From contig NZ_RQJW01000006.1 in assembly GCF_004028635.1 (NCBI RefSeq), forward strand, positions 620,001-684,000: DNA of 64,000 nt. Direction: 5' to 3'. Made by a program: the position numbers and the translations under genes. Below the pieces are notes generated by a model. It was given only the letters and a program-made list of their open reading frames with translations, was not told the DNA's origin and did not search any database. Position 1 is the stretch's first letter; every line of letters begins with the position of its first letter. This DNA comes from Streptomyces cyaneus (lineage in GTDB: Bacteria > Actinomycetota > Actinomycetes > Streptomycetales > Streptomycetaceae). Positions 8,610 to 17,710 of the stretch are shown here, piece by piece.

Positions 8610-10433
8610 GTGGCGCGCGACATCGCGGCTCCCCCCGTCGTCCCCACAAACCACCAGGAGCTGATCTCGTGGGTCAACGAGATCGCTGAACTGACGCAGC
8701 CGGACAGCGTGGTCTGGTGTGACGGATCCGAGGCCGAGTACGACCGGCTCAGCGAGGAGCTCGTCGCGAAGGGCACCTTCAAGAGGCTCGACCCGATCAA
8801 GCGCCCCAACTCGTACTACGCGGCCTCCGACCCGACCGACGTCGCGCGCGTCGAGGACCGGACCTTCATCTGCTCCGAGAAGGAGGAGGACGCCGGCCCG
8901 ACGAACCACTGGATGGACCCCGCCGAGATGCGTGAGGTCTTCTCGGGTGAGAAGGGCGTCTTCCGCGGCTCGATGCGCGGCCGGACCATGTACGTCGTCC
9001 CGTTCTGCATGGGCCCGCTCGGCTCGAAGCTCTCCGCGATCGGCGTGGAGATCACCGACTCCGCCTACGTCGCCGTCTCCATGCGCACCATGACCCGCAT
9101 GGGCCAGGCCGTCCTCGACGAGCTCGGTGAGGACGGCTTCTTCGTGAAGGCCGTGCACTCCGTCGGTGCCCCGCTGGAGGAAGGCCAGGAGGACGTCCCC
9201 TGGCCGTGCAACCAGACCAAGTACATCTCCCACTTCCCGGAGAGCCGCGAGATCTGGTCCTACGGCTCCGGCTACGGCGGCAACGCCCTGCTCGGCAAGA
9301 AGTGCTACGCCCTGCGCATCGCGTCGGTGATGGCGCGCGACGAGGGCTGGCTGGCCGAGCACATGCTGATCCTGAAACTGACCCCGCCGCAGGGCGAGTC
9401 CAAGTACGTCGCCGCTGCCTTCCCGAGCGCCTGCGGCAAGACCAACCTCGCCATGCTGGAGCCCACGATCTCCGGCTGGACGGTCGAGACGATCGGCGAC
9501 GACATCGCCTGGATGCGCTTCGGCGAGGACGGCCGCCTGTACGCCATCAACCCCGAGGCCGGCTTCTTCGGCGTCGCACCCGGCACCGGTGAGCACACCA
9601 ACGCCAACGCGATGAAGACGCTGTGGGGCAACTCGGTCTTCACCAACGTCGCCCTCACCGACGACAACGACATCTGGTGGGAGGGCATGACGGAGGAGAC
9701 TCCGGCCCACCTCACCGACTGGAAGGGCAACGACTGGACGCCGGCGTCCGAGACCCCGGCCGCCCACCCCAACGCCCGCTTCACCGTCCCCGCCTCCCAG
9801 TGCCCGATCATCGCGCCCGAGTGGGAGGACCCCAAGGGCGTGCCGATCTCGGCGATCCTCTTCGGCGGCCGCCGGGCCACCGCCGTACCGCTGGTGACGG
9901 AGTCCTTCGACTGGAACCACGGCGTGTTCCTCGGCGCCAACGTGGCGAGCGAGAAGACCGCCGCCGCCGAGGGCAAGGTCGGCGAGCTGCGTCGCGACCC
10001 GTTCGCGATGCTGCCCTTCTGCGGCTACAACATGGGCGACTACATGGCCCACTGGGTCGACGTCGCCAAGGACAAGGACCAGGCCAAGCTGCCGAAGATC
10101 TACTACGTCAACTGGTTCCGCAAGAACGACGAGGGCAAGTTCGTCTGGCCCGGCTTCGGCGAGAACAGCCGCGTCCTGAAGTGGATCGTCGAGCGCCTCG
10201 ACGGCAAGGCCGAGGGCGTCGAGACCCCGATCGGCATCCTGCCGGCCAAGGGCGCGCTGGACACCAACGGCCTGGAGCTGGCCGACTCCGACCTCGACTT
10301 CCTGCTCACCGTCGACAAGGAGGTCTGGCGCGAGGAGGCCGCGCTCGTCCCCGACCACCTCAACACCTTCGGCGACCACACGCCGAAGGAGCTGTGGGAC
10401 GAGTACAACGCGCTGGTGCAGCGCCTGGGCTGA
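8610..10433 (+). CDS. pckG: Phosphoenolpyruvate carboxykinase (GTP)
   Basis: A 607-residue cytosolic enzyme that converts oxaloacetate and GTP to phosphoenolpyruvate, GDP and CO2, the first step of gluconeogenesis. The GTG start at 8610 is preceded by GGAG with 5-base spacing and gives the usual family length. The phosphate-binding loop FPSACGKTN is at residues 271-279, with the reactive Cys275 and Lys277 typical of the GTP class. GDDIAWMRFGEDGRLYAINP and FGGRRATAVPL are further GTP-PEPCK signatures. It is monocistronic: there is a 306-bp gap and a long inverted repeat downstream. Confidence 0.97.
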   Translation: MARDIAAPPVVPTNHQELISWVNEIAELTQPDSVVWCDGSEAEYDRLSEELVAKGTFKRLDPIKRPNSYYAASDPTDVARVEDRTFICSEKEEDAGPTNHWMDPAEMREVFSGEKGVFRGSMRGRTMYVVPFCMGPLGSKLSAIGVEITDSAYVAVSMRTMTRMGQAVLDELGEDGFFVKAVHSVGAPLEEGQEDVPWPCNQTKYISHFPESREIWSYGSGYGGNALLGKKCYALRIASVMARDEGWLAEHMLILKLTPPQGESKYVAAAFPSACGKTNLAMLEPTISGWTVETIGDDIAWMRFGEDGRLYAINPEAGFFGVAPGTGEHTNANAMKTLWGNSVFTNVALTDDNDIWWEGMTEETPAHLTDWKGNDWTPASETPAAHPNARFTVPASQCPIIAPEWEDPKGVPISAILFGGRRATAVPLVTESFDWNHGVFLGANVASEKTAAAEGKVGELRRDPFAMLPFCGYNMGDYMAHWVDVAKDKDQAKLPKIYYVNWFRKNDEGKFVWPGFGENSRVLKWIVERLDGKAEGVETPIGILPAKGALDTNGLELADSDLDFLLTVDKEVWREEAALVPDHLNTFGDHTPKELWDEYNALVQRLG

Positions 10434-10740
10434 GTACAGCCCCCAATACGCCGCGGCCGGCTCCGATCGTGCCCTGACCAGCAACATCGTCACGGCCGGC
10501 CGCGGTGACAGCACCACAGACCGGCGAGGTTCCGTACAACGGCGTGCGGGGCTGTGGGCCTGTCGTCGCATGCTCCCGTCCGCCCCGACGGGAGGAGCGC
10601 GGCGACAGGCCCTCGCCTGCATTTCGGTCGTTTGTGCGGTCGCGCCGCCTTGATCGCGGGATCTTCACCACTGTTACATGGTCTCCACAGGAGCGTCACT
10701 GACCCCAGTGAGCGCTCAATTCAGCCTGTGGGGGGCACAG
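10434..10740. other. Intergenic region with a long inverted repeat after pckG
   Basis: No gene is seen. CCGCGGCCGG (10451-10460) and its exact complement (10496-10505) flank about 35 bases just after the pckG stop; the fold may act as a transcript end, but the loop is long and there is no T run. The final bases contain GGGGG followed after five bases by the TTG start of the next gene. Confidence 0.45.
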
Positions 10741-12474
10741 TTGAATACTGCACACCGTCCCAGACGTCTCGCGGCCACGCTGCTCGCCGCCGCACTCGCC
10801 GGGACCGGACTGACCGTCGCCGTCGCACCCGCGGCGCACGCGGCGGCGTCCGACGCCGTGGCCAAGCTGCCGATCTCGTCGTACTCGGCGCTGGCCGTCG
10901 ACAACGTCCACCAGCGCGTCTTCGTGGCGGACAGCAACGTCGGCTACTACCTCAACTCCGGCACCATCGCCGTCTACAACTTCGCCGGCGAGCGTCTCAC
11001 CACGATCACCACCAACCAGGCCCATGTCTCCGGCCTGGCGGTCAGCGCCGACGGCAGCAAGCTCTACGCCGGGCTGCGTGACCGGATCGAGGCCATCGAC
11101 ACCACCACCTACCAGCGCACCGTCGTCGCCTACGCCAACACCGACTACTGCGGCCGCGAGGTCGCCCAGTCCGGCGGCCAGGTCTACTTCACGACGCCGT
11201 TCGCGTCCAACGTCTCCCAGTGCGCCACCGCCGAGACCTACCTGGACGCGGTCATCGACGGAACGCACACGCGCACCGGCTGGAACGACTACGGCGATCT
11301 CCTGCTGGAGGCCGGAGCCGGCGACCGGATGCTCATGGGCCAGCCGCTCAACGCGAAGGCCGCAAACCCCTTCCTCACCGTCTACGACACCAGCGGCCCC
11401 AGCCCCGTGCGCGACGCCGCGCGGCGCTTCGCCGACGCCGACGGCAAGGGCGCCCTGGACCTCAAGGACCTGGCGCTGTCCGCCGACGGCAGCAAGGTCG
11501 CCGTGGCCGACGCCACCGCCGGGACGCGGCTGCTGAACACCACCGACCTGTCCGACGCGGCCACCGGCTACCAGGCCCTGCCCGACGGCGCCACGGCCAG
11601 CTCGGTCGCCTTCAGCGGCGACGGCAAGTACATCGCGCGCGGCGCGGCGGCCACCGGCTCGACGCCGGACCTGCTGGTGCAGCCCGCCGACCCGACGGAC
11701 TCGACGGCCCCGCTGGAGTTCGTCTTCGAGGGCAGCCTCGACGGCGACAAGGTCGTACCCCGCGGCATGGAGTGGTCGGCGGACGGCTCCCGGCTGTTCG
11801 CGGTGACCACCAACGCGACCGGCGGCCAGTACTGGCTGCACATCATCCAGCCCCCGGCGGTCCAGTACGACGCCCGCTTCACCGGCGGCCTCACCCACAG
11901 CCCCGCCCAGGCCGCCGCGGGCGAACCGCTGGCCGTGCGCGGCAAGCTGGAGCAGGACGGCCCGGCGCCCGCCGAGCCCCTGAAGGTCAAGGCGACCCGC
12001 ACCGACGCGAACGGCACCCACGAGCTGGGCACCTTCACCGTCAAGGCCGACGGCACGTTCACCGTCCTCGACGAGCCCGACCTCGTCGGCGACGCCACCT
12101 ACACCGTCTCCTACCTCGGCGACCTGACCCACCGCCCCGCCGAGGACGTCACCACCACGGTGTCCGTCGGCAAGGCACCCACCTCGATCGCGCTCACCGC
12201 GCCCGAGGAGGGCTCCCTGAGCACGGGCGTCGAGATCACCGGCACGTTCACCGCACAGGGCAAGGCGCTGCCCGACCGGGCGGTCCTGAAGGTCACGCGG
12301 ACCGACCGGCTCGGCACCGGCACCCTGTCGTCGGTGACGGTCGCCGCGGACGGCACGTTCACGATCAACGATCTGCCGCGCACCCGGGGCGACGCGGACT
12401 ACACGGTCAGCTGGCCGGGCGACGACCTGCACAGCGCGTCGTCCGCGTCGGCGACGGTGTACGTCAGGCGGTAA
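10741..12474 (+). CDS. Secreted YncE-like beta-propeller protein with two C-terminal Ig-like repeats
   Basis: A 577-residue protein. The TTG at 10741 is chosen because GGGGG lies five bases upstream and it begins directly with a signal peptide (MNTAHRPRR, hydrophobic core, AHA-A cleavage). Residues about 40-370 contain repeated blade motifs such as LAVDNVHQRVFVADS, LAVSADGSKLYAG and LALSADGSKVAVAD, as in YncE-type propellers. Residues about 390-577 are two homologous Ig-like repeats of about 90 residues, each ending in FTV/FTI...YTVS. It is probably exported and peptide- or surface-binding; no enzyme motif is visible. It overlaps the convergent neighbour by 11 bp. Confidence 0.82.
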   Translation: MNTAHRPRRLAATLLAAALAGTGLTVAVAPAAHAAASDAVAKLPISSYSALAVDNVHQRVFVADSNVGYYLNSGTIAVYNFAGERLTTITTNQAHVSGLAVSADGSKLYAGLRDRIEAIDTTTYQRTVVAYANTDYCGREVAQSGGQVYFTTPFASNVSQCATAETYLDAVIDGTHTRTGWNDYGDLLLEAGAGDRMLMGQPLNAKAANPFLTVYDTSGPSPVRDAARRFADADGKGALDLKDLALSADGSKVAVADATAGTRLLNTTDLSDAATGYQALPDGATASSVAFSGDGKYIARGAAATGSTPDLLVQPADPTDSTAPLEFVFEGSLDGDKVVPRGMEWSADGSRLFAVTTNATGGQYWLHIIQPPAVQYDARFTGGLTHSPAQAAAGEPLAVRGKLEQDGPAPAEPLKVKATRTDANGTHELGTFTVKADGTFTVLDEPDLVGDATYTVSYLGDLTHRPAEDVTTTVSVGKAPTSIALTAPEEGSLSTGVEITGTFTAQGKALPDRAVLKVTRTDRLGTGTLSSVTVAADGTFTINDLPRTRGDADYTVSWPGDDLHSASSASATVYVRR

Positions 12475-13099
12475 TGCCACCCGTCCCGCCCCGGTCCTCC
12501 AGATACCGGGTGTGGGACTCCTGGCGGCGGGCCTCCACCTCGCGCAGACCCGCCGCCAGCCGCTCGGTGTCCTTCTTCAACAGCCCGAGCTGCCGCTCCA
12601 GATGCAGCTCGGGCGACTCGGTGCCGGGCGTCATCCGCGTCCACCACCGCGTCCGTACGAAGCTGTCGACGGCCTCGGGAAGATCGCGCCGCACGATCCG
12701 GGAGAGCACATGCACGCCCTCCGGGTCGTGGGCGAGCAGCTCGGCCACCCAGCCCCGGTCGAGCAACGCGGTCAGCAGCTCGGTCAGTTCACGCAGTCGC
12801 GCGGCCGCCGTGACCGACAGCTCGACGTCCGTCAGATAGCCGCGCAGCTTCTCGAAGTCGCCCCGCAGCTCGTCCAGTTGGGCCGACGGATCCGGGAAGT
12901 CGGGCAGCGCGGGCCGCTCCGGCGGGGCGATCAGCGCGCCCGCGCCGTACAGTCCCGCGACCACGACGGGCCAGTACGGTCCCGCCACCCCCGTGAAGGT
13001 CAGCACCAGCCCGACCAGCCCGCACGCGCTCCCCGCGATGTTCTTGCGGGACTCCAGGTACGCCACTGCCTTGCTCGTACCCGTCCTATTGGTAGCCAC
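12464..13099 (-). CDS. Small membrane protein, last gene of the TelA/VWA operon
   Basis: 211 residues. Two adjacent hydrophobic helices (residues about 20-60) are followed by a long charged, probably helical cytoplasmic tail rich in Glu, Arg and Leu (coiled-coil-like). I recognise no enzymatic motif. Its start lies inside the end of the upstream VWA gene (14-bp overlap), so it is translated together with that gene and probably works in the same membrane assembly. Confidence 0.75.
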   Translation of the reverse strand: MATNRTGTSKAVAYLESRKNIAGSACGLVGLVLTFTGVAGPYWPVVVAGLYGAGALIAPPERPALPDFPDPSAQLDELRGDFEKLRGYLTDVELSVTAAARLRELTELLTALLDRGWVAELLAHDPEGVHVLSRIVRRDLPEAVDSFVRTRWWTRMTPGTESPELHLERQLGLLKKDTERLAAGLREVEARRQESHTRYLEDRGGTGGITA

Positions 13100-14648
13100 G
13101 GATCTCCTCGAAGGCGCCGTCCAGCGAGCCCTCCTGGGCGTCGAAGAGGCGGCCGCCGGTCAGCTCGGCGATGTGCTCCAGCTCGGAGCGGTCGGAGTCG
13201 CCGAAGAGGATGGGGAACACGGGCGTGTCCCGCCGGTCGCGGTCGAGCCCGGCGTAGAAGGCGTCGAAGTCCGCCGCCTCGGCGCCGGTGGTGTTCTCGC
13301 CGTCCGTCATCAGCACGACCGATGTGAACGTGTCCTGGGACCGTCCGGCGCCCAGATGCTCGTACGCCTTCTCCAGCGAGGTGTAGATCGCCGTGTCGCC
13401 CTCGGCGGTGAGCGCCTCGGTGTCCTCGCGGATGGCGTCGAGCCCCCGCTTCGGGCGGGCCGGCTCCACGACATGGGTGCGCACGCTCTTCACGTCCGAC
13501 CCGAACGGCATCAGCGTGACCTCCTCGCGCTCGCGGAAGTCGCCGGTGAGTTCGGCGAGCGCCCGCTTCAGCTGCTCCAGGCGGTCGCCCTCCATCGAGC
13601 CCGAGGTGTCGAGGACGTAGACCGTCCTGGACGGGCGGCGCAGCTCGTTCTCGTACGAGTCGAGCAGGCCGTCGGCGACGGAACGGCTGCCCGGGAAGGG
13701 CAGTTCGCGCCGCCGGGCGGGGTCGAGGCCGGACGCGGGCGGGACGGAGGCGACGACCGGACGGCGATGGGTGCGCTCGGTGATCAGCCGCTGGATGTCC
13801 TCGGTGCGCAGGGCCTCGGTGAGGCGCCGGACGTCCTCGCGGGTCGCGGCGCTCGTCGACGCGAGGGAGGAGAGCGGGTAGTCGGCGGTGACGACGCCGT
13901 CGCGGGGGCGGATCACGGTGAGGCCAGGGATGCCCTTGAGGACGGACTCGTAGTTGAGCAGGGCGTCGACGTTCCCGCGCCGCTCGTACGCCGTCGCCAG
14001 CCAGCCCGAAGACCCCGACGTCAGCTTCTGCCCCTTGAAGAACTCCTTGAGCCGGGGCGTGGCCTTGTCGACGTCCGCGTCCGTCAGGGCCGACTGGGCG
14101 CCGGACAGGGCCGAGGCGACGGAGACGAGGGTGGCGAAGCCGGAGTTGGAGCGGGCCGGGTCGGTCATGCCGTAGGTCAGACGGCCGTCCCGCACGGCCT
14201 GTTCGACCTGCGACCAGGTGACGTCGTCCGGCTTCCAGCCGAGCCCGCCGAGCGCCGTGGTCCTGACCCCGATGGCGACCGGGCTCGACATGACCGGCGT
14301 CTCGGACACGACCTTCTTCGCCGCGTCGGGCCGCAGCCGCAGATAGTCGTTGGAGGACAGCCACAGGGCGTCGTACTGCCCGTCCGTCTTGCCCTTCGCC
14401 AGCAGTTCCACGGCGTCCAGGGTGCCCATGTAGGTGGGCCGGACCTTGATGCCGGTGTCGTCGGCGATCCGGTCGAGCACGGGCGTCATGTCGCTGAGCT
14501 CGCTGGAGGCGAGGACGCGGAGGGTGCCGGGTTGCGGGGCGTTCGGGTCGTCGGCGGCCTTGTCCGATTCCGGGGTGCAGGCCGTCAGCAGGGCCAGCGC
14601 GGCGAGGGCGCCGGCGAGCAGGCGTCGAGGGCCTCGGTGCTGTCTCAT
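13086..14648 (-). CDS. Lipoprotein: substrate-binding-like domain fused to a von Willebrand factor A domain
   Basis: A 520-residue protein with a lipoprotein signal (LLTACTPES; lipidated Cys at about 24). Residues about 40-300 resemble a periplasmic substrate-binding fold of the SBP_bac_11/molybdate type, with LRVLASSELSD and the ARSNSGF ligand loop. Residues about 340-520 form a VWA domain with an intact MIDAS motif (DTSGSMEGD), then TAIY and MTDGENTTG. A metal-dependent binding domain on an outer-face ligand sensor suggests a surface adhesion or assembly role. The ATG overlaps the telA-like stop by 4 bp. Confidence 0.85.
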   Translation of the reverse strand: MRQHRGPRRLLAGALAALALLTACTPESDKAADDPNAPQPGTLRVLASSELSDMTPVLDRIADDTGIKVRPTYMGTLDAVELLAKGKTDGQYDALWLSSNDYLRLRPDAAKKVVSETPVMSSPVAIGVRTTALGGLGWKPDDVTWSQVEQAVRDGRLTYGMTDPARSNSGFATLVSVASALSGAQSALTDADVDKATPRLKEFFKGQKLTSGSSGWLATAYERRGNVDALLNYESVLKGIPGLTVIRPRDGVVTADYPLSSLASTSAATREDVRRLTEALRTEDIQRLITERTHRRPVVASVPPASGLDPARRRELPFPGSRSVADGLLDSYENELRRPSRTVYVLDTSGSMEGDRLEQLKRALAELTGDFREREEVTLMPFGSDVKSVRTHVVEPARPKRGLDAIREDTEALTAEGDTAIYTSLEKAYEHLGAGRSQDTFTSVVLMTDGENTTGAEAADFDAFYAGLDRDRRDTPVFPILFGDSDRSELEHIAELTGGRLFDAQEGSLDGAFEEIRGYQ

Positions 14649-15814
14649 CCGAGCCCACCCTCCAGCGCGCCCTGCGAACGGCTGCGCTCCAAGTAGGTGC
14701 TCGCGTGCTGCAGTTCGGCTGTCAGGTTCTCCACCGTCGTCGCCATCACCTCGGTCGCCTGGACCTTGTAGGTGTCGATGGCGTCGAGCGTGCGGTAGAT
14801 CTGCTGGAAGGCCGAGCGCAGGGTCTCCGCGCCGACGGCCGGGTCGGCGGCGATGCGCTGGATCTCGCCGCTCTGGGTCGCCAGCATCTCGGCGTTGCCC
14901 CGGATCAGATCCTCGGTCGTCCCGCGCAGGGCGTTGACCTGCTCGATGACCTTCTTCTGGTTGTCGAGCGCGGACGCCAGCATCACGGAGATCCGCAGGG
15001 CCGAGACGGTCGTGGTCGCGGCCCGGTCGACGCCCTTGATGAGCTCCTCGTTGTTACGCCGTACGACGTCCATGGCGAGGTATCCCTGCGCGCACACCGC
15101 GAGCTGGGTGAGCAGGTCCTGGTGCTTCTGCCGGACGGGAAAGAGGACGTCGGCCCGCAGACTGTCGGCCTGTTGAGGGTCCGGGACCTGGGTGATGTGC
15201 TGCTCGACGGCCGTGTCCAGGGCCTGCGTCAGCACGACGTACTCCTGGAGCTTGCCCATGGTCTCCCACAGCCGCACCCGCTCGGTCTGCAGCGCGGCGT
15301 TGTCCCGGCGCAGCTCGTCCTGGCCACCCCGCAGGGACCCCACGATCTTGTTGAGGGTCCCCTGCGCGGAGGCGTACTTGGCGACGTGGTCGCGCAGCTT
15401 GTTACCACCGGGAAGCCTGGACAGGAGCTTGCGCCCCTTGGAGGCGGGCAGGTCCCGCGGGTCCAGGTCCTCCACGACCCGCCGCAGTTCGACGAGCGAG
15501 CCCGCGACCTGCGACTGGGCGTCCCCGCCCGTGTCGGGCAGGCTCCGGATGGTCCGCTCCAGCATCCGGTTGGACTGCGCCGCCGCCGTCCGCATCTCAC
15601 CGGCACCGAGGCCGGCGATCTCACCGACCTTGCCGGCGAACTCGGGGGAGCGGGCGTCGAGGGCGGCGAGCCCCTCGACATAGGCGGAGGCCTTCTCGGC
15701 CATCTCGGTACGGACGGCGTCGTCGACGGGGACGAGCCCGCCGGCCTTCTCCCGCGGCACGGTGGCCACGGGCTCGGGCGGGGTCAGTACGAAGGTGTCG
15801 TCGTTGCTGTTCAT
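14645..15814 (-). CDS. TelA-like toxic anion resistance protein
   Basis: 389 residues, mostly alpha-helical with no signal peptide or membrane helix, matching the TelA family (about 350-400 residues). Recognisable parts are LSRLPGGNKLRD, the LRRDNAALQTERVRLW segment and ISVMLASALDNQKKVIEQVN near the C-terminus. TelA homologues are linked to tellurite and other toxic-anion or antibiotic tolerance, with unknown biochemistry. Here it sits between two substrate-binding-like proteins: 15 bases after the upstream gene and coupled by ATGA to the VWA lipoprotein. Confidence 0.88.
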   Translation of the reverse strand: MNSNDDTFVLTPPEPVATVPREKAGGLVPVDDAVRTEMAEKASAYVEGLAALDARSPEFAGKVGEIAGLGAGEMRTAAAQSNRMLERTIRSLPDTGGDAQSQVAGSLVELRRVVEDLDPRDLPASKGRKLLSRLPGGNKLRDHVAKYASAQGTLNKIVGSLRGGQDELRRDNAALQTERVRLWETMGKLQEYVVLTQALDTAVEQHITQVPDPQQADSLRADVLFPVRQKHQDLLTQLAVCAQGYLAMDVVRRNNEELIKGVDRAATTTVSALRISVMLASALDNQKKVIEQVNALRGTTEDLIRGNAEMLATQSGEIQRIAADPAVGAETLRSAFQQIYRTLDAIDTYKVQATEVMATTVENLTAELQHASTYLERSRSQGALEGGLG

Positions 15815-15829
15815 GAAGTGCTGTCCCCC

Positions 15830-16921
15830 TTATCCGCGCGCCCGTCGCGCCAGCTCGTGCAGCACCTTGGAGGTGGGCACGGGCGCCTGGCGGACGCCGG
15901 TCAGTTCCTGCTTGAGGTAGGTGGTGGCCGAGGCGAACTCGGCGGCGGCGCCCTGCGGCCGGAACCCGTGCCGGAGGGCGAGCCGCCGCAACTCCGGGTC
16001 GTCGGAGAGGAGTTCGGCGACGGCCTTGCCGTCCTCGGTGAGCGGTACGGCGGTGTGGTCGCTGTTGACCGTGGTGTCGGGGTAGAGGACGACCAGGTCG
16101 TCGGGCTGCTCCCCGTCCGTCAGGAGCGAGGCGACCTGCGACTCGTAGACCACGACGAGCGGATTGCCGGCACCGCTGACGAAGTCCCGGAACGCGGCGT
16201 CGCTGCCGGACTGCTGGGCGCCCTGCACGCTGACCAGCTTGTGCAGCAGCGGTGCCGTGCGGTCCACCTCGGCAGCGGAGGCGACGACCTTGCCGCCGTT
16301 CTCGACGTAGGAGGCGGCGGCCAGGTAGAGCGCGCCGGAGTTGGAGGTCTCGGGGTCGGTGCTGGACAGGTAGAGCGTGCCCGTCAACTCCCCGTACTTC
16401 CCGGCTCCCTTGAGCTGCTGCCAGGTGCGGTCGGCGCGGGCGGCGTCCAGATAGGCGGCCATCCTCAGCGTGCCCCGGTGGGCCTCGTCCAGTGTGGCGA
16501 GCCCGTTCGCCGCGAGCACCTCGGCGGCGTTCTTGTGCGCCACGACGACGAGGGGCGAGTAGAAGGGGCGGGGGAGTGACCCCGTCACCTTGTACTTCGC
16601 GGCGAGTTCGACGGCCGGCGCCTGACTCGACGGCAGCGCGAGGTCGTACCCCTCGAGGTCCAGCCCCTCCATGGCCCACGACCCGGAGGTCTCGGCCTTC
16701 ACGGTGTAGCCCTTGGCGGCGAGGGCCTTCACCACGTCGGGATCGGCGAAGAACTCCGCCTTCTCCGATCCGATGACTGCTTGCACGGTCTTCGTTGCCG
16801 TGCCCTTGTCCTCATCACTGCGACCCGCGACGACGGCGGCCACCACGCCACCGATCAGCAGAACCGCGAGGACGATCCCTGCGATACGTCTCACGCAGGG
16901 GAGAGTGCTCGCGGAATCCAA
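15830..16921 (-). CDS. Membrane-anchored substrate-binding-domain protein, first gene of the TelA/VWA operon
   Basis: 363 residues from a TTG at 16921 with GGGGA four bases upstream; a GTG at 16894 giving MRRIAGIVLAV (354 residues) is an equally possible start. One N-terminal membrane helix (IAGIVLAVLLIGGVVAAVVAG) is followed by an extracytoplasmic domain like SBP_bac_11: KTVQAVIGSEKAEFF, PETSNSGALYL, NPLVVVYESQVAS. The PETSNSG loop matches the ARSNSG loop of the VWA lipoprotein, so the two binding domains are paralogues. It leads a four-gene minus-strand operon. Confidence 0.8.
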   Translation of the reverse strand: MDSASTLPCVRRIAGIVLAVLLIGGVVAAVVAGRSDEDKGTATKTVQAVIGSEKAEFFADPDVVKALAAKGYTVKAETSGSWAMEGLDLEGYDLALPSSQAPAVELAAKYKVTGSLPRPFYSPLVVVAHKNAAEVLAANGLATLDEAHRGTLRMAAYLDAARADRTWQQLKGAGKYGELTGTLYLSSTDPETSNSGALYLAAASYVENGGKVVASAAEVDRTAPLLHKLVSVQGAQQSGSDAAFRDFVSGAGNPLVVVYESQVASLLTDGEQPDDLVVLYPDTTVNSDHTAVPLTEDGKAVAELLSDDPELRRLALRHGFRPQGAAAEFASATTYLKQELTGVRQAPVPTSKVLHELARRARG

Positions 16922-16993
16922 CGTTCCCCGTCAACAGGGATGAACGGCAGGTGTCATACCGGTCCCGGTACAACACGGGGCCACTGCAAGGCT

Positions 16994-17075
16994 TTTAGGG
17001 GCGCGGGGCTGTGTCGATATGCGGCTCCGCCGCGTGGGCGCGACAAGCCACGACGAACCGGCAGCCGCGACACGA
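16994..17075. repeat. Copy of a common Streptomyces intergenic repeat
   Basis: The stretch begins AGGGGCGCGGGGCTGTGTCG, contains a short hairpin (GCGG-loop-CCGC) and ends around CGACAAGCCACGACG. I recognise this from memory as a short GC-rich repeat found between genes in many Streptomyces genomes. It lies between two minus-strand genes, upstream of the TelA operon. A related inverted copy is inside the sugar-kinase gene (24815-24862). Confidence 0.6.
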
Positions 17076-17184
17076 CAACGACCCCTACGGCGAAGGCGAA
17101 CGTCGGCCAAAGCCAACGCAGTGCTGTGGCACCCGGTCCGCGCGTCGCTGCGGGTGCACGCGGACCGGGGCCGTTCAGGGGGGA

Positions 17185-17607
17185 TCAGCCGACGCCGGTC
17201 AATTCCTGCGGCTCGGCCTGTGCAGCAGCGTGCGCATCCATGCGCTCGGCAGCCAAAATCGCTGCCGCCGTATCGGCCCGCGACGCGGCGACGACCAGCG
17301 CCCGCCCGGCAAGGGCATGCGCCCGCTCATGCAGGGCCGCAAGCTTCGACTGACCGCCGGAGGCCGACGCGCGGGCCGGCTTACGTCCTTCCCGAAGCCG
17401 GGCCACCTGGCCGGCGAGCCGCTCGGCCGCGATGTCCAGGTCCTGCGAGGGCGCCGCCGCGCGCAACTCGTCCGTGACGGCGAGCAGCGCCGCGAGATGC
17501 CCCGCGAGCTGGATGTCCAGCTCCTCCTCGCGCGACCGGTGGGGGAAGTCGGTGGGATTGCCGGCCATCGTGCTGTGGACCGACTTGGTGCGGATCGGTT
17601 CGTACAT
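17185..17607 (-). CDS. Small conserved actinobacterial protein of unknown function
   Basis: 140 residues with no signal peptide or membrane helix, rich in Ala, Arg and Glu and probably helical throughout. The ATG at 17607 has a perfect AGGAGG eight bases upstream (17616-17621). I recognise no domain. Translation looks strong and the promoter carries an operator-like palindrome, so the gene is probably regulated and well expressed. Confidence 0.7.
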   Translation of the reverse strand: MYEPIRTKSVHSTMAGNPTDFPHRSREEELDIQLAGHLAALLAVTDELRAAAPSQDLDIAAERLAGQVARLREGRKPARASASGGQSKLAALHERAHALAGRALVVAASRADTAAAILAAERMDAHAAAQAEPQELTGVG

Positions 17608-17639
17608 GGGGATGGCCTCCTGTGCGCTGACAGGAAGCC

Positions 17640-17662
17640 ATCCTAGCTTAGATTTCGTCTAA
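17640..17662 (-). promoter_or_regulatory. Promoter with palindromic operator for the 17185-17607 gene
   Basis: On the minus strand TAGGAT (17640-17645) is a good -10, about 20-25 bases before the AGGAGG ribosome site. Immediately upstream lies TTAGA-N5-TCTAA (17648-17662), a perfect 15-bp inverted repeat where a repressor would sit between -35 and -10. I do not know which regulator binds this motif. Confidence 0.55.
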
Positions 17663-17710
17663 AGTTGAGCCGTTCGCAAAACAAGACCGCCCGCACACGC
17701 AGCGTGAGCG

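Noticed and set aside
8598..10622. 674-codon frame antisense to pckG
   Set aside because: The plus-strand PEP carboxykinase is unmistakable; the antisense product has no recognisable motifs.
10696..12480. 594-codon frame antisense to the propeller protein
   Set aside because: Low-complexity shadow without a ribosome site or signal features.
16922..17184. Possible small gene between the TelA operon and the 17185 gene
   Set aside because: The stretch is largely the genus-typical intergenic repeat, and no frame shows conserved features.
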